A stretch of 64,000 nucleotides of DNA from CAJCJE01 sp036494465 (GTDB lineage Bacteria; Actinomycetota; Actinomycetes; Mycobacteriales; Pseudonocardiaceae), in NCBI GenBank assembly GCA_036494465.1, contig DASXOJ010000086.1, forward strand, positions 52,286 through 116,285, given 5' to 3'. Position numbers and translations under genes: made by a program. Every line of letters begins with the position of its first letter. The first letter of the stretch is position 1. The notes under the pieces were generated by a model. It did not search any database, was not told where the DNA came from, and worked only from the letters and a program-made list of their open reading frames with translations. Of the stretch, positions 16,901-22,629 are shown one piece after another.

Positions 16901-18016
16901 ACCATCGAGGCGAAGATCGAGGCCGCGGACAACGCCGAGTCCGCGTTCCGCGCCGCGCTGGCCGCGCCGGGCGTGTGGGCGGCGGCGTTGCCCGAACCGA
17001 CCCCGATCCCGGACGACGTGTCCGAGGCGATGGCGTTGCTCGGTTCGATCGAGAAGCGCGCGGTGAGCGAGGAGGTGGTGATCACCAAGTTGCAGGCGTT
17101 GCAGACCGCGTTGGCAGGCAGCAACGAGATCACCCCGCAGCGGCACGGCGGCGTGCTCACCATCGTGGTCGCGGGCGAACAGGGCCCGCGCCCGGTCGCC
17201 GAGGCGGCGCGCGAGGTCAGTACCCAACTCGCCGAGCAGCGCGGTTACCTCGGCGAGCGCTACCAGGACATCTTCGCGGCTTTCATGCTCCGCGACCTCG
17301 CCGAACGGTTGCACGGTCAGATCAGCGTCGCCGAGGACCTGGCGCGCCGGATGAACGAAGTGCTCGACGTCGCCCGGTCCAGCCAGGGCGTACACGTCCA
17401 GTTGGAGTGGCAGCCCTCGGCCGCGTTGGACGAGACGATCCTGGAAGCGTTGAAGCTGCTGCGGATGCCGTTCGCCAAGCGCACCGAGGAGCAGGACGAG
17501 ATGCTCCGGCGCGCGTTCACCGAACGGATCGACGCGGAGCGGGACAGCCACTCCGGCGGTTACCCGGAGATCCTGACCAGGGCCCTGGACTACCGCTCCT
17601 GGTACACGTTCACGGTGCGCGTGCGCGACGCGGGCCCGGACGGCAAACCGCGCACCCGGCGGATGCGCCAGCTGTCCTCCGGTGAAACCCGCCTGGTGTC
17701 CTACGTGACCCTGTTCGCCGCCGCTGCCGCCTTCTACGGCGCGGTCAGCGGAGCGGCACCGGAAGCCGGTCCGCTGCGCCTCGTCCTGCTGGACGAGGCG
17801 TTCGAACGACTCGACGACCCGACCATCGCGCGCATGCTCGGCCTGCTGGTCGACCTGGACATGGACTGGATCATCACCTGGCCGTCCGGCTGGGGCGTGT
17901 CCGAGAAGATCCCGCGCATGCACATCTACGACGTGCTCCGGCCCAAGTCTGGTCGCGGCGTCGCGTGCACGCACACCACCTGGGACGGTGCCGCCCTCGC
18001 CCAGTCCGACGGCTGA
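13901..18016 (+). CDS. jetC: JetC-like SMC/SbcC-type ATPase of a type II Wadjet system; TIGR02680 family
   Basis: Predicted 1371 residues. Walker A GTNGSGKS is at about residues 38-45. The ABC signature QLSSGETRLVSY is near 1255-1266, and Walker B LRLVLLDEAFERLDD near 1292-1306. Between them run two long coiled coils around a globular hinge-like region (about 620-770). This is the MukB/SbcC architecture of JetC, which in characterised Wadjet complexes extrudes DNA loops and presents circular plasmids to JetD for cleavage. The ATG overlaps the JetB stop by 4 nt. The catalytic ATPase motifs are intact. Only 15 bp separate its stop from a convergent VOC gene, leaving no room for jetD. Confidence 0.9.
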   Translation: MTAAGADRWRLHRGGIVNIWQYDEQEFEFSGGRAVFQGTNGSGKSRTLELLLPLCLDGDLRQLGSKGFDTVSIRRLMLDDYDGGPNRIGYAWVELRKLDADGREKYLTCGLGLKASAASQQVSDSWRFVTEARVGVDLRLAGADRVPLGQAQLREEIGADCVLEDAAFRARIAEVVYGMPAVRYGDLLHLQRTLRNPDVGLKVLEGQLEQILSDALPPLDASMIEQLASSFEDLESIRENIGRLSTADSALTAFLSSYNGYALSSLRGAGDRAQTASNALRGERNETSKLTKRREEQELAHAAAVSTVEELEARSDELDRAIDSLKELPAYQGLRDLSDRERLVAAARTAAGNSVDAAGKHRTHADRAVDTVLAVLRRLDQDTEAASELISVTRQRLSAAGLDPALCPQVPAAPPAEADVLTELVRAKPDPEAAPVEVQRRVPPEVHPDAYEAELRASAKRAERATQSAGQRAALTLSLHARAVDADKQRQSLEGLRQAARTAQLEATESAGRRNEAGQRLEDAAATWWEKARNWVGSGPFAETNARPPEPPTLDELRRDADVARAAQEAARSWAAPRLQELRQAVLGATHRTEEIAARIADTEAELIGLRGGVDAVPPRPAYARIDRDASQGASFYRLVDFAPDLDDAQRAGLEAALQASGLLAAWVLADGRAGAVADPEVAELLAAPADAASGRTLADVLVPAVEPGCPVPTEVVERVLRAVGIVESGQTAGLAVATNGQWQAGVLSGAHEKQAAEFVGAGARQAARQRRITELGAHIETLDAERASADAELAVQAERVSTLERHLESFPDDRGLIAAHATLATAVRTATETTDKAARLRGEQRAADDRHQAGQAELMQTAAEAGLPADTETLYQANQAAVAARGSAEQLRDTLVGRCVRTVSDLADALHDHQAAVDDLEDAARAADERCAEFAREASALSDLTSAIGGDAEEVSGQLSEFEEQRRALRTELPAARTTATELSNQVVKTETLLEGKETTIEAKIEAADNAESAFRAALAAPGVWAAALPEPTPIPDDVSEAMALLGSIEKRAVSEEVVITKLQALQTALAGSNEITPQRHGGVLTIVVAGEQGPRPVAEAAREVSTQLAEQRGYLGERYQDIFAAFMLRDLAERLHGQISVAEDLARRMNEVLDVARSSQGVHVQLEWQPSAALDETILEALKLLRMPFAKRTEEQDEMLRRAFTERIDAERDSHSGGYPEILTRALDYRSWYTFTVRVRDAGPDGKPRTRRMRQLSSGETRLVSYVTLFAAAAAFYGAVSGAAPEAGPLRLVLLDEAFERLDDPTIARMLGLLVDLDMDWIITWPSGWGVSEKIPRMHIYDVLRPKSGRGVACTHTTWDGAALAQSDG

Positions 18017-18031
18017 GCGAGGGCGTGGGCC

Positions 18032-18436
18032 TTAGCGCTGGGCGATGCGGACGGTATTGCCCGCCGGGTCGCGGAACGCGGCGTCGCGCACGCCCCAGAA
18101 CTGGTCGGCGGGCTCCTGGAGCACCTCGGCCTCGGTGTTGGCGGCGACCTTGTCGAAGGTGTCGTTGAGGTCGTCGGACTGGAACTGGACCATGCCCAGC
18201 GAGCCCTTGGCCAACAGGGCGGCAAGCGCGTCGCCGTCCTCCTTGGACCGGCCCGCGTGCGGTTCGGACAGCACGATCTGGATCTCCGGCTGGCGCTCGG
18301 TGGCCAGGGTGATCCAGTGGAAGCCATCGTTTTCGACTTCCCTGGTCACCTTCAGCCCCAGGGTGTCCCGGTAGAACTTGACCGCTGCTTCGACGTCGTC
18401 GACGGCGATGTGTACGCCACTGATGGAAACGCTCAT
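18032..18436 (-). CDS. VOC family protein (glyoxalase-like)
   Basis: Predicted 134 residues. It has two beta-alpha-beta-beta-beta halves: SGVHIAVDDVEAAVKFYRDT at the start, and GVRDAAFRDPAGNTVRIAQ at the end, the F-R-D-P-x-G-N motif typical of VOC proteins. It follows the AraC regulator gene on the same strand after 44 bp. Such AraC-VOC pairs are common, and the regulator probably controls this gene. The substrate is unknown. Confidence 0.9.
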   Translation of the reverse strand: MSVSISGVHIAVDDVEAAVKFYRDTLGLKVTREVENDGFHWITLATERQPEIQIVLSEPHAGRSKEDGDALAALLAKGSLGMVQFQSDDLNDTFDKVAANTEAEVLQEPADQFWGVRDAAFRDPAGNTVRIAQR

Positions 18437-18480
18437 GTCAGCGACCCTATGCGGCACGCGCGGCGGGTGCTTCTCCAAAA

Positions 18481-18900
18481 CTATTTGTCTGCCGACTGGC
18501 CTTTGACGCGGCGCGGCCGGGTCCAGGCCATGGTCTGGCAGGTCGGCATGCCGCGCAGTTCGTCGTGGTCGCGGGCGCGGTAGGCCGACGGTGGTTCACC
18601 GACCAGCTCGGTGAACCGGGTGGAGAACGAACCGAGGCTGGCAGCGCCGACCGCGAAGCAGACCTCGGTCACGCTGAGCTCGCCGCGCCGCAGCAGCTCC
18701 TTGGCGCGCTCGATCCGCCTGGTCATCAGGTACGCGTACGGGGTCTCCGAGTAGACCTCGCGGAACCGACGGCTGAAGTGCGCGGTCGACATCAGCGCGG
18801 TGCGCGCCAGCGCGGGCACGTCCAGCGGCTCCGCGTACTCGCGGTCCATCCGGTCGCGGGCTCTGCGCAGTCGTCGCAGCTCGTCGAGGTCGACCTCCAT
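18481..18900 (-). CDS. AraC family transcriptional regulator (HTH domain only)
   Basis: Predicted 139 residues consisting almost entirely of the two-HTH AraC DNA-binding domain: DVPALARTALMSTAHFSRRF as the first HTH, and VTEVCFAVGAASLGSFSTRF as the second, followed by G-E-x-P-S-A-Y-R. There is no N-terminal ligand domain, as in MarA/SoxS-type short regulators. The basic tail of about 25 residues is unusual. It probably autoregulates and controls the downstream VOC gene. Confidence 0.93.
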   Translation of the reverse strand: MEVDLDELRRLRRARDRMDREYAEPLDVPALARTALMSTAHFSRRFREVYSETPYAYLMTRRIERAKELLRRGELSVTEVCFAVGAASLGSFSTRFTELVGEPPSAYRARDHDELRGMPTCQTMAWTRPRRVKGQSADK

Positions 18901-18917
18901 GGCTCACATTGTGCACG

Positions 18918-19736
18918 TCAACCGAGGTGATCGTGAGATCCGCCGACCCAGTCGACGTAGCGCTGCGCAGAGCGACGTACCGCGTTCTTGGCGTCACCGC
19001 GCAGCACCCGGCCGGACAGGCTGTAGACGCGGTCGAACTCGTAGGGTTCCAGCCGATCGGCGATCCGCCGGACCAGCCCGGCGGAGAGCGGAATGGCATT
19101 GGGGTAACTCCGCATGAAGGTGACCCAGCCTGCGGCCCGCACCGGAACCAGGGTGTCGCCGACCAGCAGGACACCACCGCCTCCCGCGATGTGCGCGACC
19201 GACGCGCCAGGGAAATGCCCACCCGCCTCGACCAGCGTCACCCCGGGCAGCACCTCCTGCTTGCCGGACCACTCCCGGATGACCGGGTCCTCCCGCTGCA
19301 CCCAGGCCCGATCCAGCGCGTTCACCAGCACCGGCACGCCGCCGAGCCGGTGACTGAGGCTGACCTGGGCGCCGTACATGTGCGGATGGCTGGCCACGAT
19401 CAGCGCGGCGCCGCCCAGTTCGACGATCTTGTCGACCAGTTGGTCGTCAACGTGGTTCGGTGGATCCCAGATCAGGTTGCCTGCCGGCGTACGCACCAGG
19501 TAGGTCCACTGGCCGATACCGAACTCGGGTTCGCGGTTCAGCCGGTGGATGCCCGGTTCCAGCTCCTCGTGCACCAGTCGGTGGCCGTCGGCGGCCAGCT
19601 CGTCCAGAGTCGTCCACACCTGACCGGTCTCGGGTACGTACTGCCGCTCGTCCACGCAGATCCGGCAGGCGTGCGCGGGCGGCGACGTGCTGTCGGGGTG
19701 TTCGACGCCGCAGGTGCCGCAGCTCCAGTTCGTCAT
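18918..19736 (-). CDS. MBL-fold hydrolase-like protein with N-terminal zinc ribbon
   Basis: Predicted 272 residues. The N-terminal 35 residues have C-x2-C plus C-x2-C (CGTCGVEH and HACRICVDE), a probable zinc ribbon. The metallo-beta-lactamase domain follows: IVASHPHMYGAQ replaces the usual H-x-H-x-D-H, and EAGGHFPGASVA and LLVGDTLVPV supply the later His and Asp. Loss of the D-H part of the first motif suggests altered metal binding. The substrate is unknown. The upstream frame extension to 19799 is not used; the ATG at 19736 starts at the zinc ribbon. Confidence 0.85.
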   Translation of the reverse strand: MTNWSCGTCGVEHPDSTSPPAHACRICVDERQYVPETGQVWTTLDELAADGHRLVHEELEPGIHRLNREPEFGIGQWTYLVRTPAGNLIWDPPNHVDDQLVDKIVELGGAALIVASHPHMYGAQVSLSHRLGGVPVLVNALDRAWVQREDPVIREWSGKQEVLPGVTLVEAGGHFPGASVAHIAGGGGVLLVGDTLVPVRAAGWVTFMRSYPNAIPLSAGLVRRIADRLEPYEFDRVYSLSGRVLRGDAKNAVRRSAQRYVDWVGGSHDHLG

Positions 19737-20221
19737 GCTCGTCAGTCTGCGATCTCCAGCGAACTGGAGGTCAAGACGCCTTGATCGAGTAATACGCAAA
19801 TCGCGTTATCTACTGTCTACAAAACATTGGCGAACCCTGTAGACAGGTCGCGATCATTGCGGTACCGACTGTTACAGGTGATCTCCGGCACGTTCGACGA
19901 TCGGCAAACCATCACTTCAATCAACTTCCCAGCGATCACCCGTTCGAGTGGCTTTCCGCTGTCATCCCCGCAAAACCATGACATCGGTCGCGGTGTGTCA
20001 CAACTGTCGTCCACTTGATACCCACGTTCGTGGCTAATTAGCTGTAACACAAACACATAAACGCATTTATTGACCAAAAATCGCGGTACCCCCGTGAAAA
20101 ACGTCGAATACGCGCTTGCTAGCTTCGCCGAAGCCCCTCACTGCTTGCCAAGGTAGGCAACGTATTCGGGCACTCATGCCCGTCACGAACGACCTTTTCG
20201 CCACGGATGAAGGGATGGTTC
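19737..20221. promoter_or_regulatory. AT-rich non-coding region upstream of the surface-protein operon
   Basis: No convincing gene in these 485 bp; an 86-codon minus-strand frame (19817-20077) has no recognisable features. Base composition drops well below the flanks around 20020-20080 (TGGCTAATTAGCTGTAACAC and ACGCATTTATTGACC). It contains an inverted repeat (listed separately). It probably holds the promoter and a long leader for the choice-of-anchor protein gene, and the promoter of the divergent MBL gene. Confidence 0.6.
19813..19846. repeat. Inverted repeat CTGTCTAC-N18-GTAGACAG
   Basis: Perfect 8-nt arms at 19813-19820 and 19839-19846 with an 18-nt spacer. It sits 77 bp upstream of the MBL gene start. 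The spacing suits a dimeric-repressor operator or two half-sites; it is not GC-rich enough for a terminator. The function is inferred from position only. Confidence 0.5.
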
Positions 20222-21019
20222 ATGCGCAAAGATCTTTGGTTCGGCAGCGCGATCGCCACGCTGGCGGTCGCCGCCGCGTTCGTCGTCAGCGTGCCGGCCA
20301 ACGCCACCGAAGCGGGTGCCGGTTCGGCCTACGGCGCCTCCGTCGACGTGCACCTGCTGCCGAACGTGCTCGGACCCGGCGGACTCGCCGTGAGCACCGG
20401 AAAACTGGCCGCCAGCACCACTTCCGGCCCCACCTCGGCCTCTGCGGTCGACGCCGCGCTGCGCGGCCTGGTGACCGCCAAGGTCATCACCAGCTCGTCG
20501 CACCACAACGCGGGCGACGGCTCGGTCACCGCGAACGCGGCCATCGTCGACGCGACGCTGCCCGTGCTCGCGCCGCTCGCAGGCGGCACGCCGAAGGCGT
20601 CGGTCATCAGCTCGCAGTGCCACGCCACCGGCAACGGCATCACCGGCAGCTCCGACCTCGCCGACCTGAGCCTGGGCCGGATCGGGCACATCTCCGCGTC
20701 GACCCCGAACCTGACCATCGGCGTGCCGGGCGTGCTCAAGGTCGTCGCCGACGAGCAGATCCACCACGCCGACGGCAGCCTCACCGTGAACGCGCTGCAC
20801 ATCACGCTGCTCGGCTCCGGTCCGCTGAATGCGCTGGGCAGCGGCGACATCGTGCTCGCCTCGTCCACCTGCGGCCCGGCCACCACGGTCAGCACCCCGC
20901 CGACCGGCCCGTCCACGCCAGTGTCGCCATCGACGCCGACCACCCCCGAGGTGCACGTGGTCCCGGCAGGCGCGCCGGAGACCGGGGACGGTTCGCTCGC
21001 GACCCTGATTGTGCACTGA
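20222..21019 (+). CDS. Secreted choice-of-anchor-P-like surface protein, probable class F sortase substrate
   Basis: Predicted 265 residues. Signal peptide: short basic start, hydrophobic core GSAIATLAVAAAFVVSV, probable cleavage after ANA. The body is Ala/Ser/Thr/Gly-rich beta sequence with one disulfide candidate (Cys in SSQCHATG and ASSTCGPAT). A Pro/Thr-rich linker follows, then the C-terminus PAGAPETGDGSLATLIVH, which resembles actinobacterial P-x-G-A-x-x-T-G-D-G-S C-termini found beside class F sortases. No membrane anchor or basic tail follows the motif. The ATG at 20222 is preferred because AAGGGA lies 6 nt upstream. It is followed after 2 nt by the sortase gene. Confidence 0.75.
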   Translation: MRKDLWFGSAIATLAVAAAFVVSVPANATEAGAGSAYGASVDVHLLPNVLGPGGLAVSTGKLAASTTSGPTSASAVDAALRGLVTAKVITSSSHHNAGDGSVTANAAIVDATLPVLAPLAGGTPKASVISSQCHATGNGITGSSDLADLSLGRIGHISASTPNLTIGVPGVLKVVADEQIHHADGSLTVNALHITLLGSGPLNALGSGDIVLASSTCGPATTVSTPPTGPSTPVSPSTPTTPEVHVVPAGAPETGDGSLATLIVH

Positions 21020-21021
21020 AC

Positions 21022-21609
21022 ATGACCGCGTTTCGTTGGCTGGCGACCGGATGCGCCGTGCTTGCGTGCTGTCTCGGTCTGGTTGCCTGCGGCGGCAGCG
21101 GTTCCGCCGGGCCCGCGACCAGCGGAGCCCCGGTCACCACCAGCTCGGCGGCGATCCCCGTCTCGCCGCCGAGCTGGGTGGACATCCCCAGCATCGCCGC
21201 CCACTCGTCGCTGATCGATCTCGGCCTCAACACGGACAAGTCGATCCAGGTGCCGCCGACCGACCAACCGCAACAAGCAGGCTGGTACAAGTTCGGCCCG
21301 CCACCCGGCCAGGTCGGACCGGCGGTGATCCTCGGACACATCGACGGTGACCACAAACAAGGCATCTTCTGGCGGTTGCACGAAGTGCAGACCGGCGACA
21401 AGGTCATGGTCGGCCAGCAGGACGGCCACACACTCACCTTCACGGTGACCAAAGTGGACAGTGTGGCGAAGAATTCCTTCCCCACCAACGCCGTCTACGG
21501 CAACACCTCCGATCCGGAGTTGCGCCTTATCACCTGCGGCGGCGCCTTCGACGCGTCCACCGGGCACTACCTCGACAACCTGATCGTCTACGCGAACCTC
21601 GCCTCCTGA
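21022..21609 (+). CDS. Class F sortase (lipoprotein-type N-terminus)
   Basis: Predicted 195 residues. A hydrophobic N-terminus ends in LVACGGS, a plausible lipobox with lipid-modified Cys. The sortase fold is indicated by IPSIAAHSSLIDLGL, VILGHIDG (catalytic His) and LRLITCGGAFD (catalytic Cys in T-C); an Arg needed for catalysis could be the one in LRLIT or a later one. Class F sortases of actinobacteria are transpeptidases or housekeeping anchorases. The start lies 2 nt after the stop of the surface protein, so they are co-transcribed and probably enzyme and substrate. Confidence 0.9.
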   Translation: MTAFRWLATGCAVLACCLGLVACGGSGSAGPATSGAPVTTSSAAIPVSPPSWVDIPSIAAHSSLIDLGLNTDKSIQVPPTDQPQQAGWYKFGPPPGQVGPAVILGHIDGDHKQGIFWRLHEVQTGDKVMVGQQDGHTLTFTVTKVDSVAKNSFPTNAVYGNTSDPELRLITCGGAFDASTGHYLDNLIVYANLAS

Positions 21610-21637
21610 GAGGAATCGGCCCACTGACCATGGGCCA

Positions 21638-21670
21638 CCGGTGCCGGGCCCTGTGCGGGTCCGGCACCGG
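21638..21670. terminator. Bidirectional hairpin between sortase and YceI genes
   Basis: Arms CCGGTGCCGGGCCC and GGGTCCGGCACCGG pair over 14 bp (one G-T) around a 5-nt loop. It lies between two convergent stops, 28 bp after the sortase stop and 6 bp from the yceI stop. There is no U-tract, as usual in high-GC actinobacteria. Confidence 0.85.
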
Positions 21671-21676
21671 GGCGTC

Positions 21677-22372
21677 TCAGGAGCGGGTCAGGTTGAGCAG
21701 GAACTCGACCTGACCGCTGTGATCGACGGTCACGAAACCGGCGAAGTCCGGTGCGGTCACATTGAAATCGCTGAAGGTGACCGGGATCGACCCCTGCACC
21801 TGGATCGCGCTGCCGCTGCGCACAGCTGTCACCTCGAAGTTCACAGTCTTGGTGACACCATGCAACGTCAGGTTTCCAGTCGCGTGCTCGGTGACCTTCG
21901 TGCCGGGCGCGGGAACCGTGCCCAGCGCGACCGGCTGGGTGAGGGTGAACGTCCCATTCGGATACTGCGACGTGTCCAGCACCGACGAGCTGCGGAACCG
22001 GTCGTCGCGCTGCGATTTGTCGCTGGTCACCGCGGCCATGTCCACGGTGAACGTGGCCGAACCGACCTGGCTGCCGCTGATCACCGCGCTGCCGGTGACC
22101 TTGCTGGTGCGGCCGACCGCTGTTGTGCTTTGCCCGGCCAGGGATTCGTGTACGCGGTAACCGGCCTGCGAACCGGTGCCGACCTTCCAGGTGCCGTCCA
22201 CCGGAACCGCCGCGTTCGACGTGCTGCCGGTGTCGCTGATGGCCAGTGGCGCGGCCTCGTCGCTGCTGAAGACGTGGATGTACAGGTAGGGCCCGCCGAG
22301 CACACCGGCGACCACGACCACCACGACTCCGACAAGCCACGGTATCCAGTGTTTCCTGATGCTGCGTATCAC
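21677..22372 (-). CDS. YceI family lipid-binding-like protein with N-terminal membrane anchor
   Basis: Predicted 231 residues from a GTG. TM helix at about 10-30 (IPWLVGVVVVVVAGVLGGPY), then an extracytoplasmic YceI lipocalin-like barrel from about residue 60: DGTWKVGTGSQAGYRVHE at its start, DKSQRDDRFRSSSVLDTSQY in the middle (typical S-x-x-R-D-x-x-L/F) and LTLHGVTKTV. YceI proteins bind isoprenoid-type lipids in solved structures. It is transcribed alone towards the sortase operon and ends at a shared terminator. Confidence 0.92.
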   Translation of the reverse strand: MIRSIRKHWIPWLVGVVVVVVAGVLGGPYLYIHVFSSDEAAPLAISDTGSTSNAAVPVDGTWKVGTGSQAGYRVHESLAGQSTTAVGRTSKVTGSAVISGSQVGSATFTVDMAAVTSDKSQRDDRFRSSSVLDTSQYPNGTFTLTQPVALGTVPAPGTKVTEHATGNLTLHGVTKTVNFEVTAVRSGSAIQVQGSIPVTFSDFNVTAPDFAGFVTVDHSGQVEFLLNLTRS

Positions 22373-22532
22373 GTGGCTGGTCTCCCCGACGCTGTCGATT
22401 GAATGCTCAACTAGCTCTGCTTCGACTACACCACAGCCGAAGCCCGGGAAGCTCGTCCGAACCAGGAATCACAGCCAGAGCACAGAACCGCCCCAAGGTT
22501 CTGCCAAGAAACTCAGGTAGGCGACGAAAAAT

Positions 22533-22562
22533 GCGCGGGGCGTCACACTCGACGCCCCGCGC
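22533..22562 (-). terminator. Intrinsic terminator of the peptidase gene, distal hairpin with T-tract
   Basis: Perfect 12-bp stem GCGCGGGGCGTC/GACGCCCCGCGC with a 6-nt loop. On the minus strand it is followed by ATTTTTCG, so it looks like a factor-independent terminator. It lies 68-97 bp beyond the peptidase stop. Confidence 0.88.
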
Positions 22563-22577
22563 GGTGATTCGTTTGGT

Positions 22578-22623
22578 CCACCGATCTCGGATATTCCGAA
22601 ACCGTAATATCCGAGATCGGTGG
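22578..22623 (-). terminator. 18-bp perfect hairpin just after the peptidase stop
   Basis: Arms 22578-22595 and 22606-22623 are perfect reverse complements over 18 nt with a 10-nt loop. It begins 6 nt after the stop codon. Together with the distal hairpin it makes a tandem terminator or a 3' mRNA-stabilising element. Confidence 0.85.
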
Positions 22624-22629
22624 AGTTGG

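Noticed and set aside
14870..17974. A 1034-codon open frame antisense to jetC
   Set aside because: It is the complement of a high-GC coding gene, Arg/Gly-rich without domains. The plus strand encodes clear SMC motifs.
18017..18478. A jetD remnant after jetC
   Set aside because: All frames were considered; only a VOC-family gene on the minus strand is supported, with no DUF2399-like motif.
19817..20077. An 86-codon gene in the AT-rich spacer
   Set aside because: No ribosome site, no family resemblance, atypical codon use for this genome; composition alone keeps the frame open.
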